64,000 nucleotides of DNA from Meloidogyne chitwoodi. Taxonomy: Eukaryota > Nematoda > Chromadorea > Rhabditida > Meloidogynidae. The DNA lies in assembly GCA_015183035.1 (NCBI GenBank), contig JACZZP010000021.1, positions 153,384 to 217,383 of the forward strand, given 5' to 3'. This document shows positions 24,369 to 37,459 of the stretch, in pieces; within the stretch, counting starts at the first letter, position 1; the number at the start of each line of letters is the position of its first letter. A program made the position numbers and the translations under genes. The notes beneath the pieces are model-generated. The model searched no databases. It was not told the origin of the DNA and was given only the letters and a program-made list of their open reading frames with translations.

Positions 24369-27300
24369 TTAGTTAAGGCGTTGAATCTTTTGCTTACGGT
24401 CTTCTTCAGGATCATTATTTTCATCTTTTCCACTTCCACCAACATGGCTACTTTCGCCTTTATGTGTTGATTCAACTTCTAGAAATTAAAAAATATATTT
24501 TTCAATATAAAAATTATTTAACAAAAAGGTATTATATTTAAAATTTATAAGATTATAAATCTAAATCCACCAACGGGGCATTCCGTTAATGAAATTCTGA
24601 ATAATTCGAAAATAAAAATAAATAAATGTAATCATAGATTAATCAGAACTGGATATCAAGTCTGATTTGAATCCCTTATTTAATTTAATAAAATTGAAAA
24701 TAATTACTTTTAGATTTAATAATTTGAGGAAAACTTATTGTATTTGCCATCTCTTCATTCTCTAAGCAAAAATATACTAAAGGAGTTAAATACTCTTCAA
24801 TTTGATTTTTCATAAAATCTAAAATATATAAAACTTAATTATTATTTAAAATGTATAATTAATTTATTCATCTTTTTAAAAAAGTTATTAATAAGGCTGT
24901 CGTTTCCAGGTATCCGAAAAAAATAAGATCGAATATCCGAAAATTTTCCAGGAACTGACAATTTATTAATAATTATAATTTTTCATTTTAATAATAATAG
25001 ATTACTATCATCATCATTTTCACTCAATTCATTAAAAATTGCTGAATCTGTAATAAAATTATATAAATCCTTTTCTCGTTGTTCTGATTCATTTAAATAT
25101 TGGTTAACAAATGTTTGTGTGCTAAAAAGTTTATTTAATTAATTTTTAAAAATCTTTCAATAATATTTTTAAATAATTATTTATTAAAAGAATTGTTTTA
25201 GACAACAATAATAAAATATACTTTTTTTCAAAAACTAACCTGTCGATTTTAAACATATTTTTATAATTAATTGAATTATTTAAATATGATTTAATTAATA
25301 TTTTTGTTTGGACTAACAAATAATAGAAAATAAATAAATTTCCTTCTAGAACTATTGGACCTTGAAATTCCTTCAACTTTTTCTCTAATACGTTTTTTCT
25401 GAATTATAAAATTAAATTATAATTTTAAGCACTAAGATCAAGGCTAAATAATAATTTATAGCTTAATTATGAGGATTAACTCGGAGAAATTTTAGATTTA
25501 AAAAATTAAAAAAAACTCAAAGGATTGTTAGATAATTAAATATTTTTTAATCAAACAGAAATTATGTAATTTTAGAAAATATAGGAAAATCAATTATAAA
25601 GAAATTATACTTTAAGGAAGATTGCTTATAGCTAGGGCCCGGATTTTTATGTGGCAAAAATTACAAAATATGTACCTAAAATATGTGAAAAATTTTGTGA
25701 ATATGTGGAAAATATCTGGAAGATATGTGACAAATATGTGAAAATTTTTGAGCAAAATCTAGAAAATCCAGGAAATTTTTTTTTAAAAATGGAGAGATAC
25801 TGTTCAATTTTCAGTTTAAGTCAAATTAAATGAAAAGTAAAGTTATTAGATAACTTTGAAGAAATTTTGTAACTTCCCGCAAAATTGACACTCAAAAATC
25901 CAGCACCGAATCACCTCTCATGTTGGTGCTGATAGATTCCGACAGTGGCTGTTTTCGACAGTAAAATAAAACTCTAAGAATCGTACTTAAAAACGAGTTT
26001 TTGGGTAATGTTAGGGCTTAGGGATTGTAATAAATATATCCGGATGTCTTGCAACAAAAAAACCGAAATACATTTCATAAGTATCCAGATTTAGGCATAC
26101 AGTTAGAAAACGAGAAATAGTTCACTGTCGAAAACTGTTTCCACTGAAAATATAGGAAATATGTGAAAATATCTCAGTCCTTTTTACTTAGACTGACTAA
26201 AAACGCCGGATTCGTGCATAACTGATGCGTAGATTTCAGAAAAAAATGTGAAAACAAAAAATCCGGGCCCTACTTAAAACACTTATTTGTTAGGAGAGAG
26301 TATAAGGTTATTAAAAGAAAAGTGAATATGTGCGCTGGTAGTTCAGTCGGTAAAGCACTAGATTTTATGGAGCTTAGTCCTTAGAAGCATTTGTGAGGTC
26401 ACAGGTTCGATATAGAGATCGAGCTGGAGCTGGATCCAGACATGGATTTTCCCTGGATCCATTGTCCAGCTTAAGACATTTTTGGGCATTCTGGATTTTT
26501 TATGGAGAAAGATCCAGATCAAGAATTTTTCAAAATCTCGATCTCTAGTTCGATTCCCCTCAGTGGCCAATTTTTTACTTTTCCTCGTATAATTAACTAA
26601 CTTTAAATTGTTTAATTTAGCATAACTTGTATTAATTTTGTAATCTTTTTTAAAATTAATAAAATTTTCTTTTGTCATTAATTGTGATATATTGTTCATT
26701 CTTGCAGAAAAAAACTCTACTGCCCAGTTTTTTCCTTCTTGTTCATCTTCAAATAACTCATCTTCTTCATCACTACTATAATCATCTTCTTGATCATTTT
26801 CATCATCACTATCATCTTTGTAGCTATTTAGATACTCAACATCCTTTAACCTAATATTTATTCTCTCATTTAATTGAATTAAATAACCATTAAAATTATT
26901 TTTATATTGATTTATTAACTTTAAAAAATTAAATTTTATTAGAAAGAAAAAGTTTTTAAGGAAAGGATTATTATTAATTTGTTAGAAATACCTTTATAAT
27001 TTTAATAATAGTATTTTTTAAAAATTGATTATCCTTCAAATTAAATTTTTCAAGTATTTCATTCCCCTTAGTTCGAATAATATTTTCAATATAATTTCCA
27101 TTTAATTCATCAATTGTAATTGAATTTAAAATACGAGCAAAAAAAGACAGTTCGGTAAGTGAAAAATGTGTTCTATTGTCTTCAAATTATAAAAAAATTT
27201 TTTAATTATTTATTAAAATTATTTAATAGTTGACACTCAATTGATAGGTAGGTAATTAATAAATAATATGTATTTATTTATTTTTTGTTAATAATAAATA

Positions 27301-28055
27301 TTATTACCAACTTCCTCTGTATAAAGGAAAAGTACCCCCAACGACTTTTAATATGATAAACAAGTTTTTCTTTATAGATAAGTATTATAGTTAGTAGAGC
27401 TGTTCCAAGAGTCTTGGTCTTGGTGGTCTTGGTTTTCTTGGTTTTTTTGGTCTTGGTCTTGGGTCTTGGCTTGTAAGTCTTGGTCTTGGATGTGATACCA
27501 CAGGGGGGACCAAGCACAATTTTGGGGAAAAAATTTTGGTAAGAGGTTTAAAAATTTAAAAAATTTTTTGCCTGCGGCGCTGAAAATGGTTAATATTTGG
27601 CAACTAAAATTCAATTATTTTTTCAAATTTTCGCCTGCAGCGCTAAACTTGCGCCAACCCGGAATACACTGTCCACCACCAAGCTCAGTAGAGAGTGAAG
27701 AACATTTTCGATTCTTGGAGAAATTTACAAGCCAAAACGGCTTTCTTTTAGTAGCACTCATGCTAAACAGCAATTTTTCTTACAATTATGATTTCGGGGA
27801 TTTAAATTAAATTTTAATGAATTTAATTTTTTGTAAAAATGATATATTTTTAGTCTTGGGTCTTGATCTTGTTTTTCTTGGTTTTTTGGTCTTGGTCTTG
27901 GGTCATGGTTATTTTTGGTCTTGGAACAGCTCTAATAGTTAGGTTATTTATTTTAATTTAAATTTACCAAGAGGTCGCTTTCCAACAGTCATTTGTTGAA
28001 GTAAATATAAAACAAAAAATAACAAAAGAAATTTTAAAAAATTTGAAATAATCAT
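24369..28055 (-). CDS. G4: intact secreted helical protein of the clustered family (subfamily A), 362 aa
   Basis: Seven exons: 27968-28055, 26992-27179, 26602-26918, 25240-25398, 25006-25121, 24708-24818, 24369-24478. Lengths 88, 188, 317, 159, 116, 111 and 110 sum to 1089 bases, with phases 1-0-2-2-1-1 all matching and no internal stop. E1 encodes a signal peptide starting MIISNFLKFLLLFFVLYLL. E2 to E6 encode a mostly helical, Lys/Asn/Glu-rich chain with at most one or two Cys. E3 contains a strongly acidic run (DSDDENDQEDDYSSDEEDE). E7 gives GESSHVGGSGKDENN and ends in KIQRLN. Introns hold three hAT-like elements and a tRNA-like sequence. Function unknown; a secreted protein acting outside the cell, possibly a parasite effector, is inference from the signal peptide, clustering and divergence. 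Confidence 0.8.
25633..26272. mobile_element. hAT-like nonautonomous element, TAGGGCCCGGATTTTT ends
   Basis: Ends TAGGGCCCGGATTTTT and AAAAAATCCGGGCCCTA; flanks cttatagc and cttaaaac (6 of 8). One side carries AAATATGTGAAAA units. It lies in G4 intron 3. Confidence 0.7.
26337..26572 (+). tRNA. tRNA-like sequence split by a short hAT-like element (pseudogene)
   Basis: The A-box-like TAGTTCAGTCGGTAAAGC at 26340-26357 is followed by TGTGAGGTCACAGGTTCGAT. This is broken at 26413 by a 135-bp element (TAGAGATCGAG...CTCGATCTCTA, to 26547) flanked by gttcgata and gttcgatt, and then resumes as GTTCGATTCCCCTCAGTGGCCA with a T-run after it. Without the element the two parts join at the B box. The acceptor arms pair poorly, so this is more likely a tRNA pseudogene or tRNA-derived repeat than a working tRNA gene. 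Confidence 0.4.
26413..26547. mobile_element. 135-bp hAT-like element, TAGAGATCG ends
   Basis: Ends TAGAGATCGAG and CTCGATCTCTA with a near-perfect 8-bp duplication (gttcgata/gttcgatt). The interior has GGATCCAG-like units. Ends of the same type occur at 37217-37459 and 61919-62003. Confidence 0.75.
27395..27934. mobile_element. hAT-like nonautonomous element with TCTTGG minisatellite
   Basis: Ends TAGAGCTGTTCCAAGA and TCTTGGAACAGCTCTA with a perfect 8-bp duplication atagttag (27387-27394, 27935-27942). TCTTGGTC units flank a core with two GCCTGCGGCGCTGAAAA-type modules at about 27571 and 27633. It lies in G4 intron 1. Confidence 0.85.
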
Positions 28056-29276
28056 TTTATTGAAAACTCTTTTCAATAACAAATTTCTAAAAAATATATT
28101 TTATTAATTAAATATGCATTGAAATTTTAAATAAATTTTTATTTAAAAATTAATTTAGCTAGTAATTTTTATTTTTTTTAAATGGCCAAACAATAAAATA
28201 AATTTAAATTAATTGAGGAAGAATTGAAGAGAGGAAATTTTGAGAAGAATGAATGGATTTTTAGAAATGAGGAAGCTATTTTATTAACAAAGAATTGGAA
28301 AAAATTTTTCTTGAGTTCCCTGTCGTTGGCATTATCGAATTCCAAGCAGTTTCGATTTTAACAGAAAAATTAGTTGAGGACATAGAAATAGAATAAAAAT
28401 ATTATAAAGAACAGAGAAAAATACAAAAAAATTAAAAAAAAATTTCTAATGGGAGAATTAGCTGTATAGCGTAGTAAGAATTAGAAGACGTTAGTTTATC
28501 TCTCCTCTATAATTCTATAAATGTTAGACATATCGAGGAATGTTAGAGAGTAAAATAGAGCCTCTTTTAAATTCTAGCGAGTCGAAGCTTCTTATCTACA
28601 ATGAATTGCTCTTTTCTTCAATAAAATTAATTAATCTTTGATTTCTTCAATTTAAAGAAAATTTTTGAGGAGATTGAGAGGCAGATTAATTTTTAAAATT
28701 TAAAAAAAAACTTATTTTAAATTTATTTATTTTTTAGATGTGTCAATGACACTTTTTTAAGATGGAAAATATTTTAAGATTTTTTATTTTTTAACAAATA
28801 AAAATAACCTTATTGAATCTTATAGATGGCTTTGCAGAGAAAAGGTAAATTTAAAATATTTTTTTTTAATATTTTTTAAATTTAAATATTTTTAAAGAAA
28901 TTAGTTTAATTCCTCCATCTCCATTTTATTCACATCAAAATAAAGATGGAAATGATCATTATATTCGACTTTGTTTTTTAAGGTTAAAGGAATTTTTTAA
29001 TTTGAATTATTAAAAATTTTCCAAATATTTTTTATTATATGTAGATGACACGCTAGAACAAGCTATAAAATTTTAGTTGATTCTTTTTGTGTTAAAAAAG
29101 AATAATTTTTTAATTAACTAATAATTTAAATTATTGTAAGAAATAATTAAAGGAATGCCTTTGAAAATTTTTATTTGAAACTAATTTAAAATCGAATTAT
29201 TCTTTAAAATTTATTAAAAAAAGAACATTCTGGCATCACTGGTCTCTTAGAAATTTTACAAAACTTTGAAATCACT
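28056..29276. other. Spacer upstream of G4
   Basis: No gene seen. Its first 600 bases are the G4 5' flank. The conserved block is degraded here (CGTTGGCATTATCGAATTCC near 28323), unlike in the other copies. The rest is AT-rich sequence. Confidence 0.5.
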
Positions 29277-31238
29277 TCAAATAAAAAAAGTAAATTTGTA
29301 AACTTCGCAAGCATCATAAACTTCACTGTAAGTGTAATTGTATGTTGGTGAAGCCTTTAATTCGCCTTTTCCATAATTAGACTTGGAAAATAATATAGTT
29401 GGACAGGGTAATATTGGAAAGCTTGCTGTACTTTTAAGAATCATCCAACATTGAAAATGTTCATCTGATATCATTTCGTTACCCATAATTTTTTTGATTT
29501 TTTGTGCTAGCATTTCAAGATTGGTTTCGTTACGGATTGTCCTGTAATAAATAATAAAATAAAGTTAAAAGTCATTTCCGTTTTTAAATTGTAGAGGAGA
29601 CTTGAAAAAAATATGGATCTACTGTTTATTAAGCAAACAACAATGTCTAATATAATTAGATATTTATTTTTGTCCATTAGTAATTTTGATTTTATCTACA
29701 ATTTAAGGAAATATTTTTTTTGCATTAACATATAAAATTATCCCGAAATTTATAAAAATATTATTTTAAAAATTGTAGTTTTTAAATTAGAATTTTTTAA
29801 ATTTATTTTTTGGAAACATTAAATTTTCAAATTATTAATAATTTTTATACTTACGGCATAATGTTTGTAAGATTTTTTTCAATTTTTAAACCATAAATAT
29901 GTTGAGTAATTAGATTAGTATTTAATGTTCCTAAATATATCAGGTTTTTGTAAAAATTAATTTTATTTTTGTTATTTACTGCGATGAAGAGGATCAGTTC
30001 TATTTGTTGAAAATCTCGAAATAAAAGTATCAAAACCCAAAAGATCGGTATTAATTGAACAATATTTTCGGTTGCCTTCTTCGTATAGGTCGATATTTTC
30101 TTTTACAATCAATACTTGATAAATAAAGCTAAAATTAAAAATTATTTTATGGCAATAAACTAAGAAGTCAAACTTTCGCAAAAAGGGAAATTTTGGTTTA
30201 TTTAGTTTTAAATTAAACTTGAGTTACAGCCTCCGTTCAGGGAATTTTAAGATTTTTCTCCCAGATGACGAAGTGATGCTATCCCCGGAATGTCTTCCCG
30301 ACCTTCCCCTGTGCGCATTTCCACAAAACCTCTCCGAGACAAAAACTATTAAGGTATTTCCGCAAATAAACCTCACCCTCACCCTATATTGAGCCACAGG
30401 ATAGTTGAAAATACAGCCACATGGGGCTTTATTTATATTACAGAATTATGTAAAAGTTCGGCATTTCCAACCAAATATTTTATTACAATCCCAATTTAAA
30501 TGTAAATCTCTTACTTCTTTTGACCTGAGGCCTTGAGTTTTGTCAATGACAAATCAATTACTTTTTTAAGATTTTCTTCAGTAACCTGATCTGGATCTCA
30601 ATTTCACGAATATATTGCTCCACAACGATACCATGATGCGTTGAAGGCCAACTTGATGTCTAAATTAAAAAATATTTTAAGATTTAATAAAAGCAACTAT
30701 TATTGAAAATTTTATATCAGAGTACTTGAAATGGTAGATGAGTAAATAAAAATGACCCATCAAAGTGTTGGATTTGCACAGTCGGTTGTGCTTTGGTTTG
30801 AGCTTTCCACGATGGAAAGAAAGGAGGCATTAAAAACTTGAAAATATTCGAACAAAGCGAATATGTACTTGTGTTTTTTGCACATTGTTATTAAATATAT
30901 TTGGGTGCCAAAAAAAAGGAAAGGAATAATAAGCTAGAAAATTGTTAAATTTATGTTTGTAAATCTTTTTAAAATAAAATACTTATATTTACTTCTGGCC
31001 TTTTAAATTGACCGAACAATAAAAATTTAAGGTTTGACTAGTTTATATATCCAAATGTTATGTAAATTGTCCTTATTAATTTATTTAAAGTTAATTTACT
31101 TACAAGAGAATTATTAAGCCAAACACCAACATGACATGAAATAGAATCCACTTTGCTTGAAATACTTTTAGTATATATTTCAATCGAACTTTCATGATCT
31201 CCGAATGTTATTTTTGCGCAAATAGAAGATATATATAA
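29277..31238 (-). CDS. Six-exon gene, unrecognised protein, N-terminus not located
   Basis: Exons in minus order: 31104-31238, 30726-30836, 30586-30659, 29980-30128, 29855-29930, 29277-29541. Their lengths sum to 810 bases, and junction phases 0-0-2-1-2 all agree. They encode at least 269 residues with no stop and end FFI before TGA. Codon variety is higher than in the surrounding AT-rich DNA. The first listed exon has no start Met and begins after a TTTCAG acceptor, so more exons lie upstream. An open stretch at about 31405-31495 ends with a phase-0 donor (GTAAAA) and would join it. The neighbouring gene ending at 31690 could therefore be the N-terminal part of the same gene if its last exon splices on instead of stopping. 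Cys residues and Asn-X-Thr sites fit a secreted protein. Family not recognised. Confidence 0.6.
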
Positions 31239-31689
31239 CTGAAATTTTTATAATAAATTTTTACATTTTACTGCAACGATTTACCGCAAAAATAATTTAT
31301 CTCAAAATTAAATTGCATTAGATTTAATATAAATTTATTTTTTAAAAAAGGAATAAATGATTTTATAAATTAAAAATTTTTACAATATCTATTAATTGAT
31401 TTCTTAATTCTAGGGCAAAAGCGTCCACCTGCTCATGATCATAATTAATAGATAATATGAAGGTACGTAGAAGGCACCAAAAATTGAATAAATATTTAAT
31501 TGTTTACATAAAATGGAATTTTAAAAACCGAAAAATTAAATTTTTCACAATTTTAAGAGTTGGAAAAAATGAAAAATTTTTTCTAAAATAATTTTTGGTA
31601 AAGTTTAACTAAAAATTTTTTCTTAATATTTTTTTATTAATATTAAAATTTAATTTAAGTATTTATTTTTATACAATAACTTTTAAAAA

Positions 31690-34573
31690 TTACTTTTCCA
31701 CATTTTTTATCTCTGCTTCGACAGGTAAATTATAACGCAATTCTCTAAATAATGCAGTAAATGCGGCTTTATACGTTGTAAAAGTATATGAAAAAGTATA
31801 CATATTTTTAAAATTAAGTTTGCTCTTGTCTGGTAATAAATCAAATATTTTCGAAAATTCTGAAATTTTGATAAAAATTATAAAAGTGGGCCAGATAATC
31901 TTATAATTAAAATCAGAGCTGTTTCCAAACTAAGAATGTTCGATAATCGAAAAAATCACAATATATCACGCTCAAAAATCATAGAATAAAAAACTAAAAT
32001 TAAGTCGAAATTTCGAAACAACTCTGGTCAAGATACTACCTAATACGAAAAAGTTCGGATCTCTGAAACCTCAGTTTTTACTTTATTTCAAAAGATAAAT
32101 ATAAATTTTTTTAATAAAAACAAACCATAAATATAATCCTCAATGTTAGGTCTAGTTTGTTCAAATACATTAAACTTCCAACATGCTTCAGTTAACCAAA
32201 CTCGTTTTTTAGCTAATATTTTAGAATCACTTTCATTCATTTGATTTTGACAATCTTCTACTAATTTATTGTGCAAAAACTATAAAATTAAAATTTATTA
32301 ATTAATCATTAAAATTGAAATAAACTGGCATCTAGCTACTTAACAAAAAAGATGATACTATTAAAAATTTTTAAAATTAATTTTTTAATCAAAAAAACTT
32401 TTAAATAAATAATTTATTTAAAAAAATAAAAAATATTTTTATATTATAAGTATTTCGGCTCAGAAATATTATCCATTTTTAATTATTTAATTTTTATTTT
32501 ATTGAATAAAAATCAAATTAAAATATTTTTATATACATATTATTATATAAAAATTTTTTAAATAATTAATTAATTTTAAAATAATTAAAAAGAATAGCTT
32601 AATGAATTAATTATCCTCAAAAAATTTTCAGAATTTTTGTTTTGGTATAAAAGAAATTATCGCCAAAAATAATGAATTTTCTAATAAAAATAAAATTTTT
32701 TTTTGTTGATTTTTTAAAAATATTTTTAAATCAAAAGAATGCGCAATCTTTAAAATTAAATAATTAAATAAAATACAGTCAAAATCTCAATAGGTGACCT
32801 AAAATATAATGAAGCATTTGAAAATTAAATGAAATAAATAAATGCTTACTCGATTCCTTTTTGGCAAGAGAGTTTAAATGATTCTACATAATCTTGTGTT
32901 TTTAGATAATTTGGATTAAGCATATTTTCTGTATGTAATTTCATTACGTTTAATGGACGCGTGACGAACTATAAACACTTTTATTATTTTACTCTTTAGT
33001 ATTTTTCTATTTGATTCTTTTTGTGAATTAATATATCCACGATGAAAATCCCAGAAAAAATTAATTTAAAAAATAAACTTAAAAATTATTATTTAAATTT
33101 GCTTTTTTGATTTATTTTTAGTATATTCTTCTTAATTTTCTTAAATTTTTTTCGCATATAAAATTTAAAAAATTTCTTAGGTTTTTAAAATTATAGAAAA
33201 TTTTCTACTCTATTGAATTATAACAAAAACATTATTTAGAATTTGAGCATTTGATCTAAAGTATAATCCGCGAATAAATGGGTATCCGTAAAATTAGAGA
33301 AATAATTTTAATATTTAATTTATTAACCTCGTAATATTGAGCTCTGTCTATTTTCTCACTTATAAGATACGTAGAAATTATAATACTCCGATTATTTTCC
33401 ATGAAAATGCCTTCAGTACGATTTTTGAAATTGGTTAGTTGTTCGTAAGTAACAGAACCTTTCTAAAATTAAAAAAAATCTTCTAAAAAAGAACCAATTT
33501 TAATAAGTATTTTATGTTAATTTCATAAATTACTGTAAAGAAAGAGGGAATTAATTTGACTTATATTTAAAACCTATTAAAATTGAAAGGGAAATAATTG
33601 TTTCAGTAGATCAGTCGGTAGGGCGCAATGCCCATATGTGAGCGTAAAAATGTGCAGGATCGCCCGCTTGGTTGAAACATTTACTTCTTTCTTACAGTAC
33701 CAAAAGTTTTCTTTTTTAATTAAAATATTCTAATTTATTATAATTATTTTTTACCCTTGGATTGATTTCCTTTGCAATAAGTCCACCTATTGGAATTAAA
33801 ATTTTCATTATTATGGCAGCTTTTGGGTTAAGTTTGGCTAATGCCAACAAAATATCAGCACTTCCTGCAGAAATAATTGTGAGGGCATCAACTGCCGTGT
33901 CAATAATATCTAAAAATAATAAACAAATTTTAATAAATTTATTTTAAATAAAATAATAATTAAATTTATATTTCTTTTTAATTGACCTAGTTTTTAAATG
34001 TAATGGATAAATAGATAGTAAAATTAATACTTGAAACGAAAAATTTTTGAAAAGGGTTAATATTTAATTTAAGAAATTTAATGCGTCTTTTTTCTAATAA
34101 CCTAATTATTTTTAATAAAATAATTAATCTTTTTTAATTAGATTTTTTACCAAAATATTTTAAAAAATTAAAAAATTTTTTTAATTTTGATTTTGGATCT
34201 CAAAAATTATCTTTATATCTAACCACACTTTTAGCCTATTTTTGATTCATTGTATGAAAATTTTATTAAAGAAAAACCAAATTAAAATATTTTTTAATGT
34301 ATGATTATTAAAATATATTAATTAATTAATTAATTTTAAAATAATAATTAAAAAAATAGTAGTTTAAGTAATTTTCAGAATTTTTGTTTATTTATTCTAG
34401 CAAAATAAAATAATTTAAAACTTATTGAAACAAATAAATATTTTATTAATCTAAAAATACTTACCATTTAATTCTTTCACATTATTAACTTTTAATATTT
34501 CAAAATTGGCGGAAACAAAATAAGCGCAAATTACTGCGCAACAAACAAATAAATAAATAATTTTAATCATCAT
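31690..34573 (-). CDS. Secreted protein gene, six exons, about 280 aa
   Basis: Exons: 34465-34573, 33755-33909, 33328-33462, 32850-32968, 32126-32279, 31690-31859. E1 starts MMIKIIYLFVCCAVICAYF, a clear signal peptide ending near VSA-NF. E2 has a hydrophobic helix-like segment (AAIIMKILIPIGGLIAKEI). Later exons are helical with a few Cys and an NRT site. Phases fit at every junction except E4/E5, where one base is missing in a run of A or T; with that base both sides are open. This is either a sequencing error or a damaging mutation. A TAA follows NVEK, but an overlapping donor (AA|GTAATT) could splice onward to the block at 29277-31238. It stands in the middle of the G cluster on the same strand but has a different signal peptide and intron pattern, so it is not a family copy. 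Not recognised. Confidence 0.6.
31917..32026. repeat. Short inverted-repeat element, CAGAGCTGTTTC ends
   Basis: CAGAGCTGTTTC at the left and GAAACAACTCTG at the right bracket TCGA-containing units. No clear target duplication. It lies in an intron of the secreted-protein gene. Confidence 0.4.
33601..33681 (+). tRNA. tRNA-like sequence (probable pseudogene)
   Basis: GTTTCAG and TTGAAAC pair as a 7-bp acceptor-like stem followed by A. Inside is an A-box-like TAGATCAGTCGGTAGGGCG. The D and T arms pair badly and no convincing anticodon arm is seen. It lies in an intron of the secreted-protein gene. Confidence 0.3.
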
Positions 34574-35866
34574 AAATAAAAATTAAAAAAAACAGTTAAA
34601 AAAAGATAATTTAATGCGTTTTATATTTCCAATAAACTAATGTGCCTTTTTTATTATATATATTTTTTTTTAATTTTTAATTTAAAACAAATTTTTGGGT
34701 AAAAAATTATTTATAAATTTTTTAATTTTGAGTCACAAAAAATTTTTCTTTCATAATTTTCTTTACTTTTAGTCTTCATTTTTCTTTAAATATTAAAAAA
34801 AATAATTGGGCTAAAATATTCGTTTATTTTAAATTTTTATTTACATTTTAAATTAAATGGCGTGATAAAGAAAATTGTTTATATTAAAAAATTTTTAGAA
34901 TGAAATGAAAAATTTATTTTGTATTATTTTTTCATAAAAAAATAATATTTTCATTATTTTTTTAAAAGCATTTTATTTTATTCTCTAGATAAGAAAATAA
35001 AAAAATTATAAAAAATATCTCTAAAAAATAAAAGAGCAAAGTTTCATTCTATGTTCAGAAAATGATTATTTTTTGAACATAAAATAAACAAATGTTTTTT
35101 TAAACTATTTATTTATAAAAAATAAAATTTATTGTTTATAAAAATATGAAACAAAAAAACATTTTTCCTCTTCATTTTGCAACGTTACTAAATTTCTTAT
35201 TATTTAAAAACAAACTTTTCAATAAAAAATTGTTTTAAAATAGCAGCTGCTATTTAGCTGAAGGATATATTTTTAGTTATTTTTAGAAATTACGATTATT
35301 TTAAAAAATACAAAATAATTTTTTTGTTTTTTTTAATTTCCATTTAGTAACTTATACTATAATACCCAAAAATAAATAAATTAAAGAAAAATAAATAAAA
35401 AAGTTTATTAAACTCGGGGGAATATAAGCCGAGTGAATAAATTATGGGGCTCTGAGGTCAACAATGTCAGAGGCGATTTTTGAATAAAAAAGTTATAAAA
35501 AAGAAAAAAAGGTTTTAATAAAAAATTTAATTCTTGTCCAGTTTATGAGTCCAATCTGTAAATTTATTAGTCGGAACATAAATATATGATTCATTAAAAA
35601 CAAAACCTTTGATCACTATTGGCATTAACATATAACTGAATAGGTATATTTATTTCTTAAAAATCAAATAGAAAAAAAAACATTTGTTATGTCCGTATAT
35701 TTGAGAAAATATATGAGTGAATAAAAATGAACTATCAGAAAAATTTTTAGAATAATAATCATTTAATTTGACTCAATAAATCTCCCTTTTAAGGACAGAA
35801 CCCTTAAAATTCTTAAAAATAATCTTTTCAATAGGGACAAATGTCAAATTGTCAAATATCTTTTCT
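34574..35866. other. Spacer upstream of the secreted-protein gene, downstream of G5
   Basis: No gene seen from 34574 to 35400; the sequence is simple AT-rich DNA. The two-hairpin block of the family lies at 35405-35476, then the G5 3' flank. Confidence 0.5.
35405..35476. other. Conserved two-hairpin block downstream of G5
   Basis: Hairpin ACTCGG/CCGAGT, linker AATAAATTATGG, hairpin GCTCTG/CAGAGG, as after G2, G3 and G8. Confidence 0.4.
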
Positions 35867-37216
35867 TCAATTGTTTTTATTCAATTCATCTTCATTTAAA
35901 TTTGATTGTTCTAGTTGCCTAGTTAGGGCATCAATTCCTCGTTGTGACTCATCTTCATGAGGATTCCCGCTCGCATGGCTAAATTCGCCTAAATATGTTG
36001 AACTTTCTGATTCTAAAAGAAAAAATATATTTTCAAAATAAAAATTGGTTAAAATTATATCCCTTAAAGGAGATTATAACAGATTAATAAAAATTAAATA
36101 AAGTTTGACTCGAATAAATTTTCAAATATTTAATTTAATAAAATCAAAAATAATTACCTTCTAGAATAATTGGAATATAACTTTCAATTGGCATCTCTTC
36201 ATGACTCATACTAAAAGATAATAAAAAGTCAAAATCATTTGCAAGCTGAGTTTGATCTCTCACAAAAGCTGAAATATATATCAAATTTAAAATATTTAAT
36301 TAATTTATACATCCCCCATTTCAGTGCTAATAAGTTGAGTGCCTTTTTTCTTTCATTTTAAAACAAAATATCCTTCTGGCAGGTCAGTCAAAGGGTTCTT
36401 ACTTTATTCTATCCATTGATAACCTCTAAGGTTTTGCTAGAAGCAATAACAAGAAATTTTGATATAAAAATGAAAGAAAAAAGAAACTCAACTTATTGGC
36501 ACTGAAATGGGGAGGAGTGTGGCAAAACGGAAAAGAACCCAGACTTGTTTTGTTATGAGAGATCCGTCCAGAACCAAAAAACAAAAGCCGGATATTTTTA
36601 AATTTTCGGTTCGGGTACACAATTATTTTTCAGGAAACGAAAACCTTAAACATTAATAATAATCAATTTAAATAAGCTTTTTTAAATTTTTTATTTTTAA
36701 ATAATAATAAAATACCATAATTATCATTATCCAATTCCCTATAAATTGCCAAATTTGATATTAATTTGTATAAATCATTTTCGAGTTTTTCTAATTTTTT
36801 TAAAAAATGATAAGCAAATGTTTGTTCTCTAAAAAAGTTTATTAATTTTAAAAAAATATTTAATTACTATTTTACATAATAAAATATTAAAATATAATTT
36901 TGTTTTAATAAATCATCTTTTGATTTCTAAATAATTACTATTATAATTAATTGAATTATTTAAATATAAATTAATTAATATTTTTGTTTGTGCTAACAAA
37001 TTATAGTAAATTAATAAATTCTTTTCTTCTTGTGTTGGATATTTAAATTTATTAAAATAATACTCCAATTTGTTTTTGCTGAATTATAAAATTAAAAATG
37101 AACAGACAAAAAATAAAAAAAATTAGAAATAAATGAAAAAAAAAGTTTCCTGAATTTTTCATGTATTTTCGTGTTTTTATATACCTATTTGTCTCTCCCA
37201 CTAAAATTATTAAATC

Positions 37217-37459
37217 TAGAGATCGGAATTTTGAAAAAACCGGGATCGTGAAACGGGAACTTTAAAAATGGAACGACCGGGAGGGATCCGGGCCGAGAAA
37301 ACTGGGTATACCCTTGTCAAAAATATCCGGATCCCGGCCGGGAATCCGGGAAAAAGGACCGGGAATTGGACATATAATGACCGGGATATTCCCGATCCCG
37401 GTTTCATCCCGTGCATTTAAAGGACCGGAAAACGGGACCTGATCCCGTTCCGATCTCTA
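37217..37459. mobile_element. hAT-like nonautonomous element with CCGGGAT minisatellite
   Basis: Ends TAGAGATCGGAA and TTCCGATCTCTA with a perfect 8-bp duplication attaaatc (37209-37216, 37460-37467). The interior is GC-rich CCGGGAT/ATCCCGG units. It lies in G5 intron 3. Confidence 0.85.

Noticed and set aside
24227..24475. Minus-strand 82-codon ORF starting MNQHIKAKVAML
   Set aside because: A different frame over E7 of G4; the in-phase frame gives the GESSHVGGS tail shared with the other copies.
26672..26854. Plus-strand ORF with a His-rich stretch
   Set aside because: It is the antisense of the acidic exon E3 of G4, whose frame is supported by splice sites and homology to the other copies.
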